A stretch of 64,000 nucleotides of DNA from Botrytis cinerea B05.10 (taxonomy: Eukaryota; Ascomycota; Leotiomycetes; Helotiales; Sclerotiniaceae). A model generated the notes under the pieces. It did not search any database and was not told where the DNA came from. It saw nothing but the letters and a program-made list of their open reading frames with translations. Below are positions 1 through 12,191 of this stretch, piece by piece; position 1 is the stretch's first letter, and each line of letters opens with the position of its first letter. The position numbers were made by a program, and so were the translations under genes. The DNA lies in assembly GCF_000143535.2 (NCBI RefSeq), contig NC_037314.1, positions 1,488,001 to 1,552,000 on the forward strand, given 5' to 3'.

Positions 1-3000
1 CGGAAAGGATCAAGGTTCCTATGGGGCAAACCAGAGAAGAATGTGAATGCAAGTGGTGTTTAAAGAGATTTTGTCGATCTATGCTCCTGTGCGTGTTCCT
101 GATAATGTCACCGAACCATGCAAGAAAGGCGATTGCACATTCTCTTGTCTTTCTCTTTGCCTATCCGGTATTCACAAGACTTTCATTTCATGATGTGTAG
201 TAGTAAGTCGTAGTGGTAGGTGCGTTGTCTACTCTCCTGTGGTTGTTTTTCGGAGTTCGGAGGTAAGTGGGACGTTTTAAATCGAATAGTATTTAGTCTA
301 GGGTACGTTAGACAAGGGAACCTAGTTGAAGTAAGGTGTCTACTCCTCTAGTGTCTACGAAGTAGTGTTTTTTCTAGTATCTGGTGTCTAGTGTCTAGTG
401 TCTAGTATCAATTGACCAGTATTAGCATTTCACATTTCAAATTCTCCTCCCTTCGGATCCGGAACCGTTCTGAATGTCTCGAGTGTCTCCGTCTAGGATA
501 GTTAGTAATTAGTTAGGCACATTGCAATATGGAAGAAAGCCTCCCCCGGTGCCCGTTTCTAAGAAGTTGCTTCATATTGAAAGAACCCCCTTGCTCAACT
601 TCTTGTGCTACCATCACTTGACGCGGTCTTGCTTACGAGAAAAGTACAAGGATATTGAACAGTCATTCTCCTTCTTCAATTTCACACTCATTAGCCTTGT
701 TTTCCTCAGACGATACATCAATAATCATTCCACCGGCGTCTATTAATCGCCTCCAATTCGCTGTGCCGCTAACAAACGGACGTCACACATGAGTTCCTAG
801 AATTTTGAAATTATCCGGTGTCTATCACATTGCTTATCGAAGGTCGACACTGGTTGATCAGACCATCACCCTATAGCTAATGTAATTTCAGCCAGGCAGC
901 CTGGAGGTAGCAAGCCAAGGGGAATTTCAAAAATTGGAACTCGAAAGGCTCAATCGAGTCAAGATCCTGTATGTCTCCCTTCGCAGAATTAGTCAATCAT
1001 CTCCCGTATCTGACAGCGGACACGACTGTGGGTACCCGTCGTCAAAATAACATGACGTCGGAACCCTGCAGAACGAATGGTCTTGTGGCCCCTTGTGACT
1101 TGACAGAGTATTGCGGGAGGCTAAAGTGCTGTGATGAACCACGCATATTAAGTTTGAAGCCGTTGGAATCCTTTACATCCCCCATTGTGGAGTCAAGAAA
1201 TACCTTAGTGCAGGTCGGGAGGCCGATGTGCGGGCCGGTACCGACTGAAGACTGCAATATGACCTGCTTCAGAATATTGGATATACATTCCTGTTCCTGT
1301 TCCTGTTCCTGTAGGTAGGTAGTCTTGCATTGACCGAATCTTGGCCCGTAATTTGATGGCCCGTACCTACATACATTCGTTACACAATAGCCACCTTTGA
1401 GGGAGCCGAGATCCTTCTCAGATGCGGTGAACTTCTTGCAACATCAATGAAGAAAATAATTGGTACTTTAAACCATCATTTTTCATCCATTCATCATCTT
1501 TTGACTGAAGAAAACCCGAGTCCTACTGGCGATCTGTGCCTGGTGCCCCCGGAACAGGCCGTCCAGAAGATTGCCTAATCCAGTCGCAGAACCCTCCTTC
1601 GACAGCTAAGAGTGCCGTATTGTGATCCTATTCAGGGATAACATCTTAGATGAGAGATGGAAAAGGAGAGAGTGAAGACGTTGCCGCGAAAGTGCATGAC
1701 ATAGTGGCGTTTCTGCCAACAATCGTAGAATTCAATCAATCACGCATGTAAAAGTCCGGCCACCTGCCGATGTGAAATGATTCAGCCGTAGGGCAGAGTT
1801 GTACTAATTGAATGGGTACGAACGGCGAGCTGATGAATATGTTGGTGATCAGTCCTCGAGGGGCCAATTGTAACCAAGATCGCGGCAACTCAACGTTGGT
1901 GAACGTTGGACTGACCCTAGCGATGCAAGCTAAAAAGGAATAGAAAATATGCATAATTGCGGCTGTTGGGTAGAATGTTAAATTGTAAAAGATGTATGAG
2001 AGAAAAATAGGGTACCGGTTAAGATTACCATATATATAAAAATTGTTTGAATTGTTGGATTGGTTGTAGATTCTGAATTTTTTTTTAGAATCTGCCGAGT
2101 CCCCCAAATCCGTCAGCAAACAGGGCCGACGGTTGAAGGTGGACCGTAAGAGAAAACAAGGTCCGAGGCGCTCCCGCAATTGAGTTTTCTCTAGGTTTAA
2201 AGGTTGGACTTGTCACCTAGCACTCTATTTAGCTTTGTTGGTTGAATACGTCTGATGCAATTAGTCAACCCAGCCCTACAGCAAGATGATCCTTTCGTCG
2301 GTTCCCGTTGTCGCAAAAAAGCGAGAAAAAGCTTCGAGAAGCCTTACGTACTTGAGTAGCGAACGAAAGCTTTGCTGTGCCTTGCTCTGAATGAATGGAA
2401 ACTCAATAACTTAATGCTCTTAGGGTGTGATATATGTCTATTTTGGAACAAAAGTTGGGTTGACACGATCTCAAAGGTAGAGAAGCCTCTTTTCACAATG
2501 TCCGCTGACACATCCACATGGCACCCCCGTAGAATATGAATCATCTAAGGGTTCAAAGCGTCTAAAACCGAGAGATCTATAGGTGCTACGTGAGGTACTA
2601 AGGTAGTGAAAAGCCTAAGCCTGCCATTAGCATCGTAGTGTATGTTGTGAGCCGCAGTCTCTAATCGGATCTAAGCCGTTTAATTGGAGCATAGTTGCAC
2701 AAAGACTAAGAGAACTTTCGAATTCTCGACCTTTGATTCGGCCACTGTTGCGACCCCATGCAGGAGATGGCACTCTGACGGTGGCTTTGGTCCTTTTTTC
2801 CTCTTTTGGCGGATAATCCATCTGGCTGTAGTTTGTGAATTGACCTGGTCTATAGTTTGGCCTGGTGTTATGTGGTGTGGCCATACTCGAAACAATTTAA
2901 TCAGGATGATAAATGTCAATTTTATTAAGTGCTAGCTATCCTCCATACTAAGAATGAAACTAACAAAGTGTCTACGAGAAAACAAAACTGGTGGATTTTA

Positions 3001-4205
3001 GTCGAAAATGAAGGGGGAAAACGTTAAATCCCCGTTAAACGACAGCACCTAAGCCCAATACAATAGAGCGAGCACTGACTGGTGTGATTGCCTATAACCT
3101 CTATGATGAATTGATCTGTCAACTCCAGACCCCCAATTTCGTAAAACCCCCAACTTATCTCATTTTATTCACTAGATTATAACAATATTATGCAAAAGCA
3201 TCATGGCACGATTTATTAGATTTAGCTCACTAGATAGATTCTATCTTCCAGTTATCTGTTCCCACGCGCAGGTTCGTTCAGCCATGATCTAAAACCGGTT
3301 AACTCAACTCAAGCTTGTGTATTGTGTAATCACTGTAATGTACCGTACTTGGCTCGAAATAGGTACAGCAATTATATTCCTTTTGCCCTTGGTCTCTAGT
3401 CTCTACTCTAGCTTCTAGCCTCTAATCAATCTGGTCTCTAGATCTACATTTGCTACTGAAGATGGTTAAGGGTCATTTAGTTGCAAGTCCCATTATTTGG
3501 TCCTTGTAACTTTTGCAAACCTTGCAGGTCCTTGCTGCCTCGGGTGGATCATCCATTTTGTAATTTTCAATAATCAGAACGCTTGACTTGTCCGCAACTG
3601 CATCGATCCTCCTTTCGCCGTACCTGCAATCTAGGATTGGCCATGTGAGCTTGCGCTTTTAGCTATGGCGCCCTACCGATACCATGTCAGCGATGGAATT
3701 GATACCTGCCCGCCCTACAACTACTCTCGCTGTGTTCCTCAATCCTCTAGCCAACCGTTTGCGCGGCGGATGACGGCTATTTTCTTGTTGGTATTCACGG
3801 AAAGCCTGGTATGATACCTCTATGGCTACAGCTCGATCTGCCAATTCCAACTACATCAAACCCCTTACGGAAAGAACTACCAACAAGAAGGCACACCAGC
3901 TCGTCGGCAGGCATCTTCCCCCCCTCTCAGACTGACTTCGTGTTGACATCCTGCGATGGATGGCAAAGCAAACAACATTTTCCAAATTGAATGACAGGCA
4001 GTACCGTTCACTCGGAATGGTACGACGGTGTATAAAGCAAGCTGCCGTCGCCCATGATTTTAGAGGTTCAACAGCTCCATCATCACTTCTGAATTCACCA
4101 CCACACAAATAGTCTACTATCTACAATATATTTATCTGCCAGCTTTCCTCATATAAAAAGTTCCTCAGCAAGTACATCGCTTCACGCACATTCGCCATTG
4201 CCCAA
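1..4205. other. Left-edge intergenic DNA, no supported gene
   Basis: No convincing coding gene is visible on either strand. Open frames are short, lack recognisable domains and often overlap in other frames. Short direct repeats of a GTCTAGT-type unit occur around 363-410, and a CCTGTT hexamer repeat at about 1290-1316. The 100 bp before 4205 are pyrimidine-rich and look like the leader of the small gene at 4375. Confidence 0.6.
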
Positions 4206-4316
4206 GTAAGTACCAGACTTTACTTGAGCTTCACTTTTTTTTCCCTTAGGATGAAGAGTTTCTAGCACTTATCCTTGCCACTGATTTCCAATGCTAATTC
4301 TGATGTGTCTTAATAG
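4206..4316 (+). other. Probable 5' UTR intron of the small cysteine-rich protein gene
   Basis: A perfect GTAAGT donor starts at 4206. A GCTAAT branch-like motif lies near 4293, followed by a TAATAG acceptor at 4311-4316. The 111-bp segment lies just upstream of the ATG at 4375. Introns in 5' leaders are common in filamentous fungi. Only the splice signals support this; there is no transcript evidence. Confidence 0.5.
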
Positions 4317-4374
4317 GTCAATTCAAAATCTCAATTCCAAGCTCACGATACTTCCCCGAACAACCACCGCCAAA

Positions 4375-4751
4375 ATGTGCACTCATTACGTTGTCTACAA
4401 AAGCTGCAACAGACACTTCGACACCAAGATAGTCAAATGTGCTGCTTGCAAAGCGAGTGGAAGTTGCCCAAGTGGACCAAAAATTGAGACATCCAATGCT
4501 GGAGAACCATGCACAAGTGGCTGTCCCTCGTAAGTAAGTGCGACTCCAACATTCCTGCTTAGTCATCCACTGATTTAAGACCAGAGAATATGCCTCCTCG
4601 AACCTTTAAACCATATTCAAAGGCGGCACCTCGGAATTCTCCAATCGTCTCCGACGGGACTAGTCGAGTGGAGCAGGATATTTTGTGGGCATCCGTGCAG
4701 ATGAAGGGGTTTGGAGCTAGAGGCGAATTTAGAACAGGGTCAGATATCTAA
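4375..4751 (+). CDS. Small cysteine-rich conserved-type fungal protein (108 aa, two exons)
   Basis: I do not recognise a named family. Exons are 4375-4529 and 4580-4751, with a 50-bp GTAAGT..TTAAG intron. Splicing removes the stop that immediately follows the donor and opens a further 57 codons, which is good evidence that the model is right. The first 52 residues hold seven cysteines (C2, C11, C22, C25, C31, C46, C50), with a C-x2-C pair at 22-25 and H4/H14 near C2/C11. This resembles a small zinc-binding knuckle or a disulfide-bonded fold. The tail is basic and proline/serine rich and ends in -GSDI. There is no signal peptide, so a cytosolic or nuclear metal-binding role is more likely than a secreted effector. 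The function is unknown. Confidence 0.7.
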
Positions 4752-7024
4752 GGGACAAAGATTGGTCATGAATCGCTGCTGTAATCATACAAGCATACTT
4801 GGGAGTTCATGGGACAATATCTCATTGTGTTGTTACTTTTGGGGGGTTTTCGTTCTGCTGTGGTAGATTTTTAGTCGACACTTTTTTTTCTTAATTACAA
4901 TCGTCTTTCATTGAATCATATTGAATGTAGCAACATGTGAAGAGCGCACGAACGAGTGAGGCCAATTTTACCAAATATATATCAGCGAATGCAGTTTTGA
5001 ACGATTCAATGGTCCGCTATCTCTTCATCAAAGTACGTACTCATGTTCAACTCTCTTTTCTTTCCGAAATTCTGCCAATCACAAAAAGATTATGGACCGC
5101 TGTGGAGTCCAACTTGAGTGAGGTTGAACAATTTGCCGTGCGGCTTTCTTGTGTAACCACAGGCCCCCTGAGAGAGCGCGACACCCGCCGTCTTCCACCG
5201 ACTGATAGTCTTATCAGTCGTATTGCGGCTAATGTCCCGCAAGCAACGGGCAACGAATATGACATGGGCTATCACCGATCGATAAAAAAGGGGAAGAAGC
5301 GCGGTTGAGATTCTAGGTCCAGGGATGCAAATCCTTGCATTTTACATGCAGCTATATTCAATCATGTGATATGGCTGGTCAGAAATCAGGCAAATGCCAG
5401 TGGAGGCCTAACCCTAGTTTTCTTTTGGACCGGATATTTCCCTTTTCAGTGCTGACAATGCGGAGAGCAACCACATCTGCGATGCCGCTATCAACGGACT
5501 TCGAAATATTGGCAGTTCTTGATCGTGTCCTTCCTTTCACAGAGTAAATGAGTATGTCATCGCGCGTCTACCGCCTAAAATAAGGTGGATTGGCAAAGGA
5601 GAATTCTTTCGAGTAAAGATTCTGCACCACTCAGGCCGGTAGAGACGATGGCCAGAACTCAGCTATCAGCCAAGTTGTGGATCTGTGGTACCCTCGGGAG
5701 CAGCGAAGCGGCACGTACTTACGAGGAATAAAACTTAATCAACACAATGTGATGAGAAAACGAGGTGTTACATACAAATTCAGGAAAGTGCCCATCGTCC
5801 TATATGCAACATCGTGGCATCTGGAAATGACCTCCTCAATAGATAAAGCGTGATGGGTCGACAATTCGGAATCAGCAGAGGGCCTCCTCGTTGCCTGGCC
5901 TTCAAGGCCTAGGGGTACGACGGGCACTAGATGAAATTTTTACATGTAATGTTGTAATGTGATGGATTGTGCAGGGTAAGGTCATCCTTGCTAAATGTGA
6001 GCTCAAGGTATGCCCGCTTATGCCGTCAAAGAGTTTTACAAGGGGAAAAGAGGCGCCGGCTAATTAGACGCAGACTGGCGCGCCAAATAAATCACACGAC
6101 AGAGAAGCTGAAGATAACTGCATACAAACTAATGCAGGTATATTACTCCATGCGTTCTGGTGGAAACTGGCACCAAGCCAAATATCCTTAGACAGATGTC
6201 ATTTCTGAAACTCTTATGTGATAGTTTGTTGTCTTGTGTTTCAGACAACGTCATCCATATAACATTACAAGTTGGATGCTGGGAGCTGCTGGTGCGAAGA
6301 GCTGCGGCAGACGACCCGGAGTGGTTCAGATACTAGATATTCTCATTTCAGGTTTTGTGTCCGAAAGGATTTGGAATTTCCACCATGAATTGATGCATAC
6401 ATACATAGTATGTGAATTATTGTAACCAAGAACCAGGAAACAAAACAAATGATGGAGCTATCTTTTATTAAAAATTCAAGTGGTGTAGATCAAGACCAGG
6501 ATTCCCTTGGTCTCTTTCCATCAGCTCGTATATTGATATTTATGGAGTAGTCGAATAATAAAATTATCCGCGGATGGAAGAAGTGAAAAGGAACAAAGCA
6601 TAATTGTGAGATCGAAAGAAGAAAGCGGGAGTCCCGGAGTTCAATCTGGCTAAGGATTGCTTTAGTAAGCATTGGCAAGGAGCCATGAAGGGGAGTGCCG
6701 CTATAGCAATCAAATGCTGCTGCTTTAACAGCTTCCCCATCGTGATGTCAATTGCCTGCTCCGACTAATAATTGTCATTCTCGTCTACAAAACACAAAAC
6801 ATTTGTAGGGCATGAACAACAATGTCAAGTGGTAACTCTTCAACAAATCGACGGTGACAATAGTTCTTCTCTTTTTCCCTCTTCTCTCCGTCCAATCGAC
6901 ATAAGGAATGTCTGTCATCTGAAGCCGACAACAACACAAGTTCAGTTGCGTCATCACTATAATCAAGATTATTGATTGTTTGTTTGTTTGATCACATTGG
7001 AAGAAGAAGAAAGTTCATTGCCAA
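4752..7024. other. Intergenic region between the small protein gene and mdm12
   Basis: Several open frames of 60-120 codons occur but overlap each other and show no domain, codon pattern or splice continuity. The last 250 bp before 7025 contain a pyrimidine-rich tract (about 6867-6898) and probably hold the mdm12 promoter and leader. I see no RNA gene or repeat of note. Confidence 0.55.
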
Positions 7025-8320
7025 ATGTCTATCGACCTCAACTGGGAGACGTTGACTACTGGACCTGATGGAATTGCCCTTGCAGAAAGGATCCGAGACT
7101 TTGTACATGCTAAGTTCCAGACCGTGACTTTGCCCCGCTTCATCAAGGGTGTCAAAGTACACACATTTGAATTTGGTTCAATTGCTCCAGAGGTTGAACT
7201 GAAAGACATTTGCGATCCCTTGCCTGATTTCTACGAGGATATCGATGACGACTATGTAGAGGATGACGAAGACGAAGAGAACTCTGAGAATTCTCAAACT
7301 GATGAGGAGAATGAAGTCGCAAAGACTTTGCGAGAAAGAAGGAGGCTGGACCGAGTAGAGAGAACAGCAAATGGTTCATCACACGTATCGACCCCTCCTG
7401 CATATATTGATACACGATATCCTGGACTGCGATCAATGCAAGCTTCTGGTGACACCGGAAGTCCCTTTTTAGGTGTTAGTACACCTGGTATTCCAGGTGG
7501 AACATCAAATTTGAGTTATTTTCATTCTCAATTAGCCAGTGGATTATCTGGTACTCAAACCCCACTAGCCGCCGTTGCCGGTGCACATCTACCTCAAGGA
7601 TGGCCGGACCGACCTAGCCCATCTCTACATCTATCCGCGCTCCGTAATCAATCTCATACGCCTTTATCTCACACGGCGAGTGAAAGGTCCATGACTCCTC
7701 CGCAAATTGCGGATCTAAACCAGCAATCGCTACGCGAGAAGGCCAGTGTATCCACTCTCGCTGCTTCATCTTCAACGACCAGACCGGCAACTCGAGATGG
7801 CGTCCCCGAAGCAACGATACCAGAGGAGCACGCTGGCGAAAGCGAAGAGTCAACTTCACCACCACGGAGATTTCGAGAGCCCAAGGTGGAAGATCTTCAG
7901 ACAGTATTTCGAGTCCGATACTCTGGAAATATACGACTTTCACTCACGGTCGATATCTTACTTGACTACCCTATGCCAAGCTTCGTGGGCATTCCAGTGA
8001 AATTGAATATCACAGGGCTATCGTTTGACGGGGTTGCTGTTCTGGCTTACATTCGCAAGAGAGCTCATTTCTGTTTCCTGTCGCCTGAAGATGCATACGC
8101 TGCTATTGGTGCAGATGAGAAAGATGCAGATGCTTCGGCTGGCATGAAAATGGGAGCTCTCCTGCACGAGATCAAGGTCGAGAGCGAAATTGGTCAAAGG
8201 GAGAATGGCAAGCAAGTACTCAAGAATGTGGGTAAGGTAGAAAAGTTTGTTCTTGAGCAAGTCAGGCGCATCTTCGAAGATGAATTTGTGTACCCTAGTT
8301 TCTGGACATTTCTGGTATAA
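7025..8320 (+). CDS. mdm12: Mdm12, ERMES complex subunit (431 aa)
   Basis: Mdm12 is the cytosolic SMP-domain subunit of the ER-mitochondria encounter structure. It bridges Mmm1 in the ER with Mdm34/Mdm10 on the mitochondrial outer membrane and carries phospholipids between them. The start [10 protein letters not shown] and the following block (residues 1-75, including [18 protein letters not shown]) are typical of the first half of the SMP fold. Residues about 75-290 are a low-complexity acidic then Ser/Thr/Pro-rich insert, as is usual in filamentous fungi. The second half of the fold follows at about 290-431, ending in the FWTFLV strand. It is a single exon whose length fits the family. It is convergent with vps28, whose stop lies 268 bp downstream. 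Confidence 0.96.
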
Positions 8321-8588
8321 CATTTCAAGGGGAACCAAATGATATTCATAAACAACTTCGACAATTCAAGATTATCAATTATCAACACGATCCACCGAAT
8401 GGGTTGGAAATGAGCACAGCTCGATGTTGCAATCTCCAAAATCTAAGATTAAACCGAGTTAACTTGTGTGAATTATATCATGAGAGGAACCCGGAGCCCC
8501 CCGACCGGTTGAGCCCCTATACACAAAATAGATGTCGCTTCGTAGTTAGCATTTACACCGATGACTCCAATGACAACCGGGCAGACTT

Positions 8589-9409
8589 CTAAGCTAAGGT
8601 CGCCTTGAACCCTTGATATGCCGAATTCATGTCCAGTTCCAATTCTCGTGCCTTATCTTCACTGACCTCCTCCGTTGCCCTCATTTGATTCAGAGCAATG
8701 AGCCACTGAACAATCTTCCCCCTGCCCTCAAAATCTCTGTCCGTAACCTTATTTACACTTTGTATGACATCTGACAGTAGCGGATGTAGTTGATCCTTCG
8801 CCAATAATCCCAACTTTAGTGCATCCAAAAATGTTATGAAATCTTGTGTCGCTTCGAGAATTAACGTTCCGTTGGTACTGGTGCTGTTTGAAGTAGAGGC
8901 ATTATGTGAGGGGGCAGTAACCGTGCTAGGCAATCCAATTCGAAGTCTCTCCGTGGCTCTTGGGACATCTATCTGTAAACAGTCATACTCAGTTATCACG
9001 TATTGAAAATTGAAGTTCCGGAATATACACACATCCCATTCATTTTTGAAGGTCTCTAAATCCACAAACTCCCTAGCTACACTTTCGTCTGCTAATATAG
9101 CTTTGTATTGTTTCAATAGTCGGTCGCAAGTCTCGGTGTAGTCCGATTCTGGGATCGCATCCTTAAGATAGGCTCTTTCGAGTTGATCTAAAGTGATTAT
9201 GATACTGAATACTTCTGCAAGTGAGTCTTGGAGATCGCGTTCTGCTCTAGATTCGGCGAGCTTCACTTCCTGAACTTTGGAATAAGCTGGGGTATTCTCA
9301 AACAGATATAGATATTTACCTCATCCAAATTTATGGTTGCAGACAATGCTGTATTCGGTATATAGCTATGAGGAGTGGGCGCATACGCCGGCTGTCTGTT
9401 TTGATACAT
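8589..9409 (-). CDS. vps28: Vps28, ESCRT-I subunit (236 aa, three exons)
   Basis: Vps28 is a core ESCRT-I subunit. It acts at endosomes with Vps23 and Vps37 in sorting ubiquitinated cargo into multivesicular bodies; its C-terminal four-helix bundle contacts ESCRT-II. Exons on the reverse strand are 9409-9320, 9269-9033 and 8972-8589. Both introns (50 and 60 bp) have GT..AG ends, and the second is itself open, so skipping the splice would insert 20 spurious residues. The first exon supplies a 30-residue lead starting MYQNRQPAYAP. The N-terminal core reads VKLAESRAERD and TLDQLERAYLKDAI. The C-terminal domain starts with the joined motif EWDIDVPRATERLRIG across the second junction. The start codon is 442 bp from that of noc2, so the two genes are divergent. 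Confidence 0.93.
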
Positions 9410-9851
9410 ATTGTTTATGGGGTTCGATTGATATGTCTTCGATGAGCTTGGAGGGTCTATCGCGGGTTGTTGGTGGGGGGAAGCTTAGGCTGTCGCAATC
9501 GCGTCTGCTGTGCAACGAGTGACATTTTATAGCTGTGATGTCCCCGAATCAATGCACAAGACAAGCTTTATATGTGAACTCCCGTCAAGATATTATGATC
9601 AACGGTGCATTCTATCAGGAGGCTAATGTGTTAAAGAGTCCAAGGTACCGTCGATAACTGCTTTGCTGCGATGCAATCACCGTGGTTGTGATTGATTTCT
9701 TAGTTTATTGGAGATTCCTGGTAAAAGTTGCGAGGTTCTCACCGCTTTTGATATGCTATATCGGTACTAGCTTATCGCTGTAAAGATTTCCATCTCAAAA
9801 AAATCTTAGAAATTATTTTGCAATTTTGTTATCAAAAACTCCAATTCAACC
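9410..9851. promoter_or_regulatory. Divergent intergenic region vps28 / noc2
   Basis: This 442-bp spacer separates two divergently transcribed housekeeping genes and must contain both promoters. It is AT-rich near the noc2 start. I could not identify a specific factor-binding site. A short open frame on the forward strand across 9337-9522 is antisense to the first vps28 exon and is not a gene. Confidence 0.45.
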
Positions 9852-12191
9852 ATGGCGAAAAGTACCAAAAAATCCACTCGTAAATTCGAGAAGAACCATC
9901 TTAAGGATACATTGGAAAAGCGCAAAGATGGCGCAAAGTACAAGCAAAGACAACAAATGAAAGCAAAGCGAACGGCTCGAAATGCTAAGGATGCCGAATT
10001 CTTGGGAGGAAAAGAGGACGGGGAGGAAGGTTCAAAGCCTAAACCATCTGCGAAAGAGGATGCATTCGGAAAGATGAGCGTCGATGATTTCTTCCAAGGT
10101 GGTTTCGAGGTTCCAGCAAAGCTTGAGAAAAAATCAAAAGCAAAGAAGGGAGCAGAAAAGTTAGGAAAGAGGAAGAGAACTGAGCCTGAGGAAGAGGAAG
10201 AAGAAGAGGAAGAATCATCCGATGATTCAATTGGAGAGGCGCCAGTAATGAGCGATAGTGAAGATGGTGATGATAACGATGACGAAGGAATGACTGGTAT
10301 GAGCAAGAGTGCCATGGATGCGCTCGCTGAGAAGGATCCGGAATTTTATAAATATCTCAAAGAGAACGACCCAGAAGCTTTGGATTTCGAGGACGATGCA
10401 GACTTTGCCGAAGTTGACGAGTTAAGTGGCGAAGAAGATGAACAACCAAAAAAGAAGAAACAAAAGAAGTCGAAAAAGGCAAAGAAAGAGGAGGTCGTAG
10501 AGGTAGAGGAGGAGGAGGAGGAGGAGCAAGAAGAAGCCGAAGAGGAAGATGCCTCTGAAGTCACTAAAGCAATGGTCACAAAGTGGAACAAAGCAATGTC
10601 TGAGCAAAAGTCTCTACGGGCCATGCGACAAGTCGTTCTAGCTTTCAGAGCAGCTGCACATGTCAATGAAGACGATGGAAAGGAGTACAAATACTCGATA
10701 ACGAATCCTGAAGTCTATCACGAGCTCTTGCTTGCTGCCTTGAAGCAAGTTCCCGAAGTTCTCAATCATCATCTTCCGGTTAAGGAGAGTGCTGCTGGAA
10801 AAGTCCGAGTATCAACAGATTCGAAAAAGTTCAAGACTCTGTCACCTCTCTTGCGATCTCACATTACTTCCGTTCAACATCTCCTCGCTTCGCTGTCCGA
10901 TGCCTCTACCCTCAAACTTACACTTTCCTCGGTCATACCTCTTCTTCCATACCTCTTATCTTTCAAAAAGGTTCTCAAGAATGTTGTTAAGACCGTGGTA
11001 GACATTTGGTCCGATGCCTCAAGCACAGAAGCAACCCGAATCACCGCTTTCTTGGTCATTCGACGTCTGGCAATAATTGGTGATGCTGGATTACGGGAAG
11101 CTGTCATGAAAACAGTATACCAAGGTCTGCTCAAGGGAAGCCGAAATACCACCATTCATACTATTCAAGGAATTAATCTTATGAAGAACTCTGCCGCTGA
11201 ATTGTGGGGAATTGATCAAGGTGTTGGATATACAACCGGTTTTACATTTATTCGTCAACTAGCGATTCATTTGCGAAGCAGTATCACAAACAACCAGAAG
11301 GAATCATACAAGCAAGTCTACAATTGGCAATACGTTCATTCTCTTGATTTCTGGTCGACTGTTCTAGCTGAGCATTGCAATTCCCTGAAGGAGGCTGAAA
11401 CAGGAAAAGAATCTCAACTTCGACCACTCATATACCCAACTGTTCAAGTCACCCTTGGAGCTATGCGTCTAATTCCAACTTCCACTTATTTCCCACTCAG
11501 ATTCCACTTGATCCGTTCGTTACTTCGACTCTCGCGAGCCACTGGAACATACATTCCTTTAGCATCTGTATTACTCGAGGTCCTTAACTCCGCAGAAATG
11601 AAGAAACCTCCAAAGCCGAGCACATCTAAATTCTTCGACTTCACATCCAATTTCAAGGCACAAAAGTCCTATCTTCGTACACGAGTTTACCAAGATGGTA
11701 TTGGTGAGCAGGTGGCTGAATTACTTGCCGAGTTCTTTGTCCTCTGGTCCACAAGCATTGCACTTCCAGAACTAACATTGCCGGTTGTTGTAATGTTGAA
11801 GCGATGGCTTAAAGATGCTTCGAACAAGAGCTCTGGAAATAAGAACAGCAAAGTTACCTCCATGTTTGTACTCCTCATTCAAAAATTGGAAGCAAACTCG
11901 AAATGGATTGAGGGAAAGAGAGCTAAGGTTGAGTTCGCACCTAATGATCGAGCTGGAGTAGATGGCTTCTTGAAAGGATTCGAATGGGAAAAGACTCCAC
12001 TGGGAGCATTTGTTGTTGGACAAAGAAAGCAGAGAGAGGAAAAGGCAAAGATGTTGGAAGAGGGCAGAAGGGAAGAAGATAGAAAGAGAAAGCTGGAACG
12101 AGAGCAGGAAAAGGAAATGGGAGGTAGTGATGATGATTCTGAGGTGGATGAAGAAGAAGACTCTGAGGCTGGCTTTGACGATGAAGAGTAA
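9852..12191 (+). CDS. noc2: Noc2, nucleolar complex protein 2 (779 aa)
   Basis: Noc2 pairs with Noc1 in early and Noc3 in late 60S pre-ribosomes and is needed for their maturation and intranuclear transport. The protein starts with a very basic N-terminus (MAKSTKKSTRKFEKNHLKDT), a nucleolar-targeting type segment. Acidic and lysine-rich low-complexity runs follow at about 115-150 and 195-240. The conserved helical-repeat Noc2 domain runs from about 240 to 700 and includes the signature LMKNSAAELWGIDQ and GYTTGFTFIRQLAIHLR. The tail is again charged (EEEDSEAGFDDEE). It is a single exon, and the length is normal for fungal Noc2. The charged runs create long antisense open frames that are not genes. 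Confidence 0.96.
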   Translation: MAKSTKKSTRKFEKNHLKDTLEKRKDGAKYKQRQQMKAKRTARNAKDAEFLGGKEDGEEGSKPKPSAKEDAFGKMSVDDFFQGGFEVPAKLEKKSKAKKGAEKLGKRKRTEPEEEEEEEEESSDDSIGEAPVMSDSEDGDDNDDEGMTGMSKSAMDALAEKDPEFYKYLKENDPEALDFEDDADFAEVDELSGEEDEQPKKKKQKKSKKAKKEEVVEVEEEEEEEQEEAEEEDASEVTKAMVTKWNKAMSEQKSLRAMRQVVLAFRAAAHVNEDDGKEYKYSITNPEVYHELLLAALKQVPEVLNHHLPVKESAAGKVRVSTDSKKFKTLSPLLRSHITSVQHLLASLSDASTLKLTLSSVIPLLPYLLSFKKVLKNVVKTVVDIWSDASSTEATRITAFLVIRRLAIIGDAGLREAVMKTVYQGLLKGSRNTTIHTIQGINLMKNSAAELWGIDQGVGYTTGFTFIRQLAIHLRSSITNNQKESYKQVYNWQYVHSLDFWSTVLAEHCNSLKEAETGKESQLRPLIYPTVQVTLGAMRLIPTSTYFPLRFHLIRSLLRLSRATGTYIPLASVLLEVLNSAEMKKPPKPSTSKFFDFTSNFKAQKSYLRTRVYQDGIGEQVAELLAEFFVLWSTSIALPELTLPVVVMLKRWLKDASNKSSGNKNSKVTSMFVLLIQKLEANSKWIEGKRAKVEFAPNDRAGVDGFLKGFEWEKTPLGAFVVGQRKQREEKAKMLEEGRREEDRKRKLEREQEKEMGGSDDDSEVDEEEDSEAGFDDEE

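Noticed and set aside
971..1318. 115-codon frame ending in a CSCSCSC run
   Set aside because: The cysteine-serine tail is produced by a CCTGTT hexamer repeat. There is no signal peptide or domain, and another frame on the opposite strand overlaps it.
1736..2179. 147-codon reverse-strand frame
   Set aside because: Translation is low-information, contains AT-rich Tyr/Asn runs, and shows no domain or splice context.
10346..10690. 114-codon reverse-strand Ser/Phe-rich frame inside noc2
   Set aside because: Shadow of the acidic low-complexity run of Noc2.
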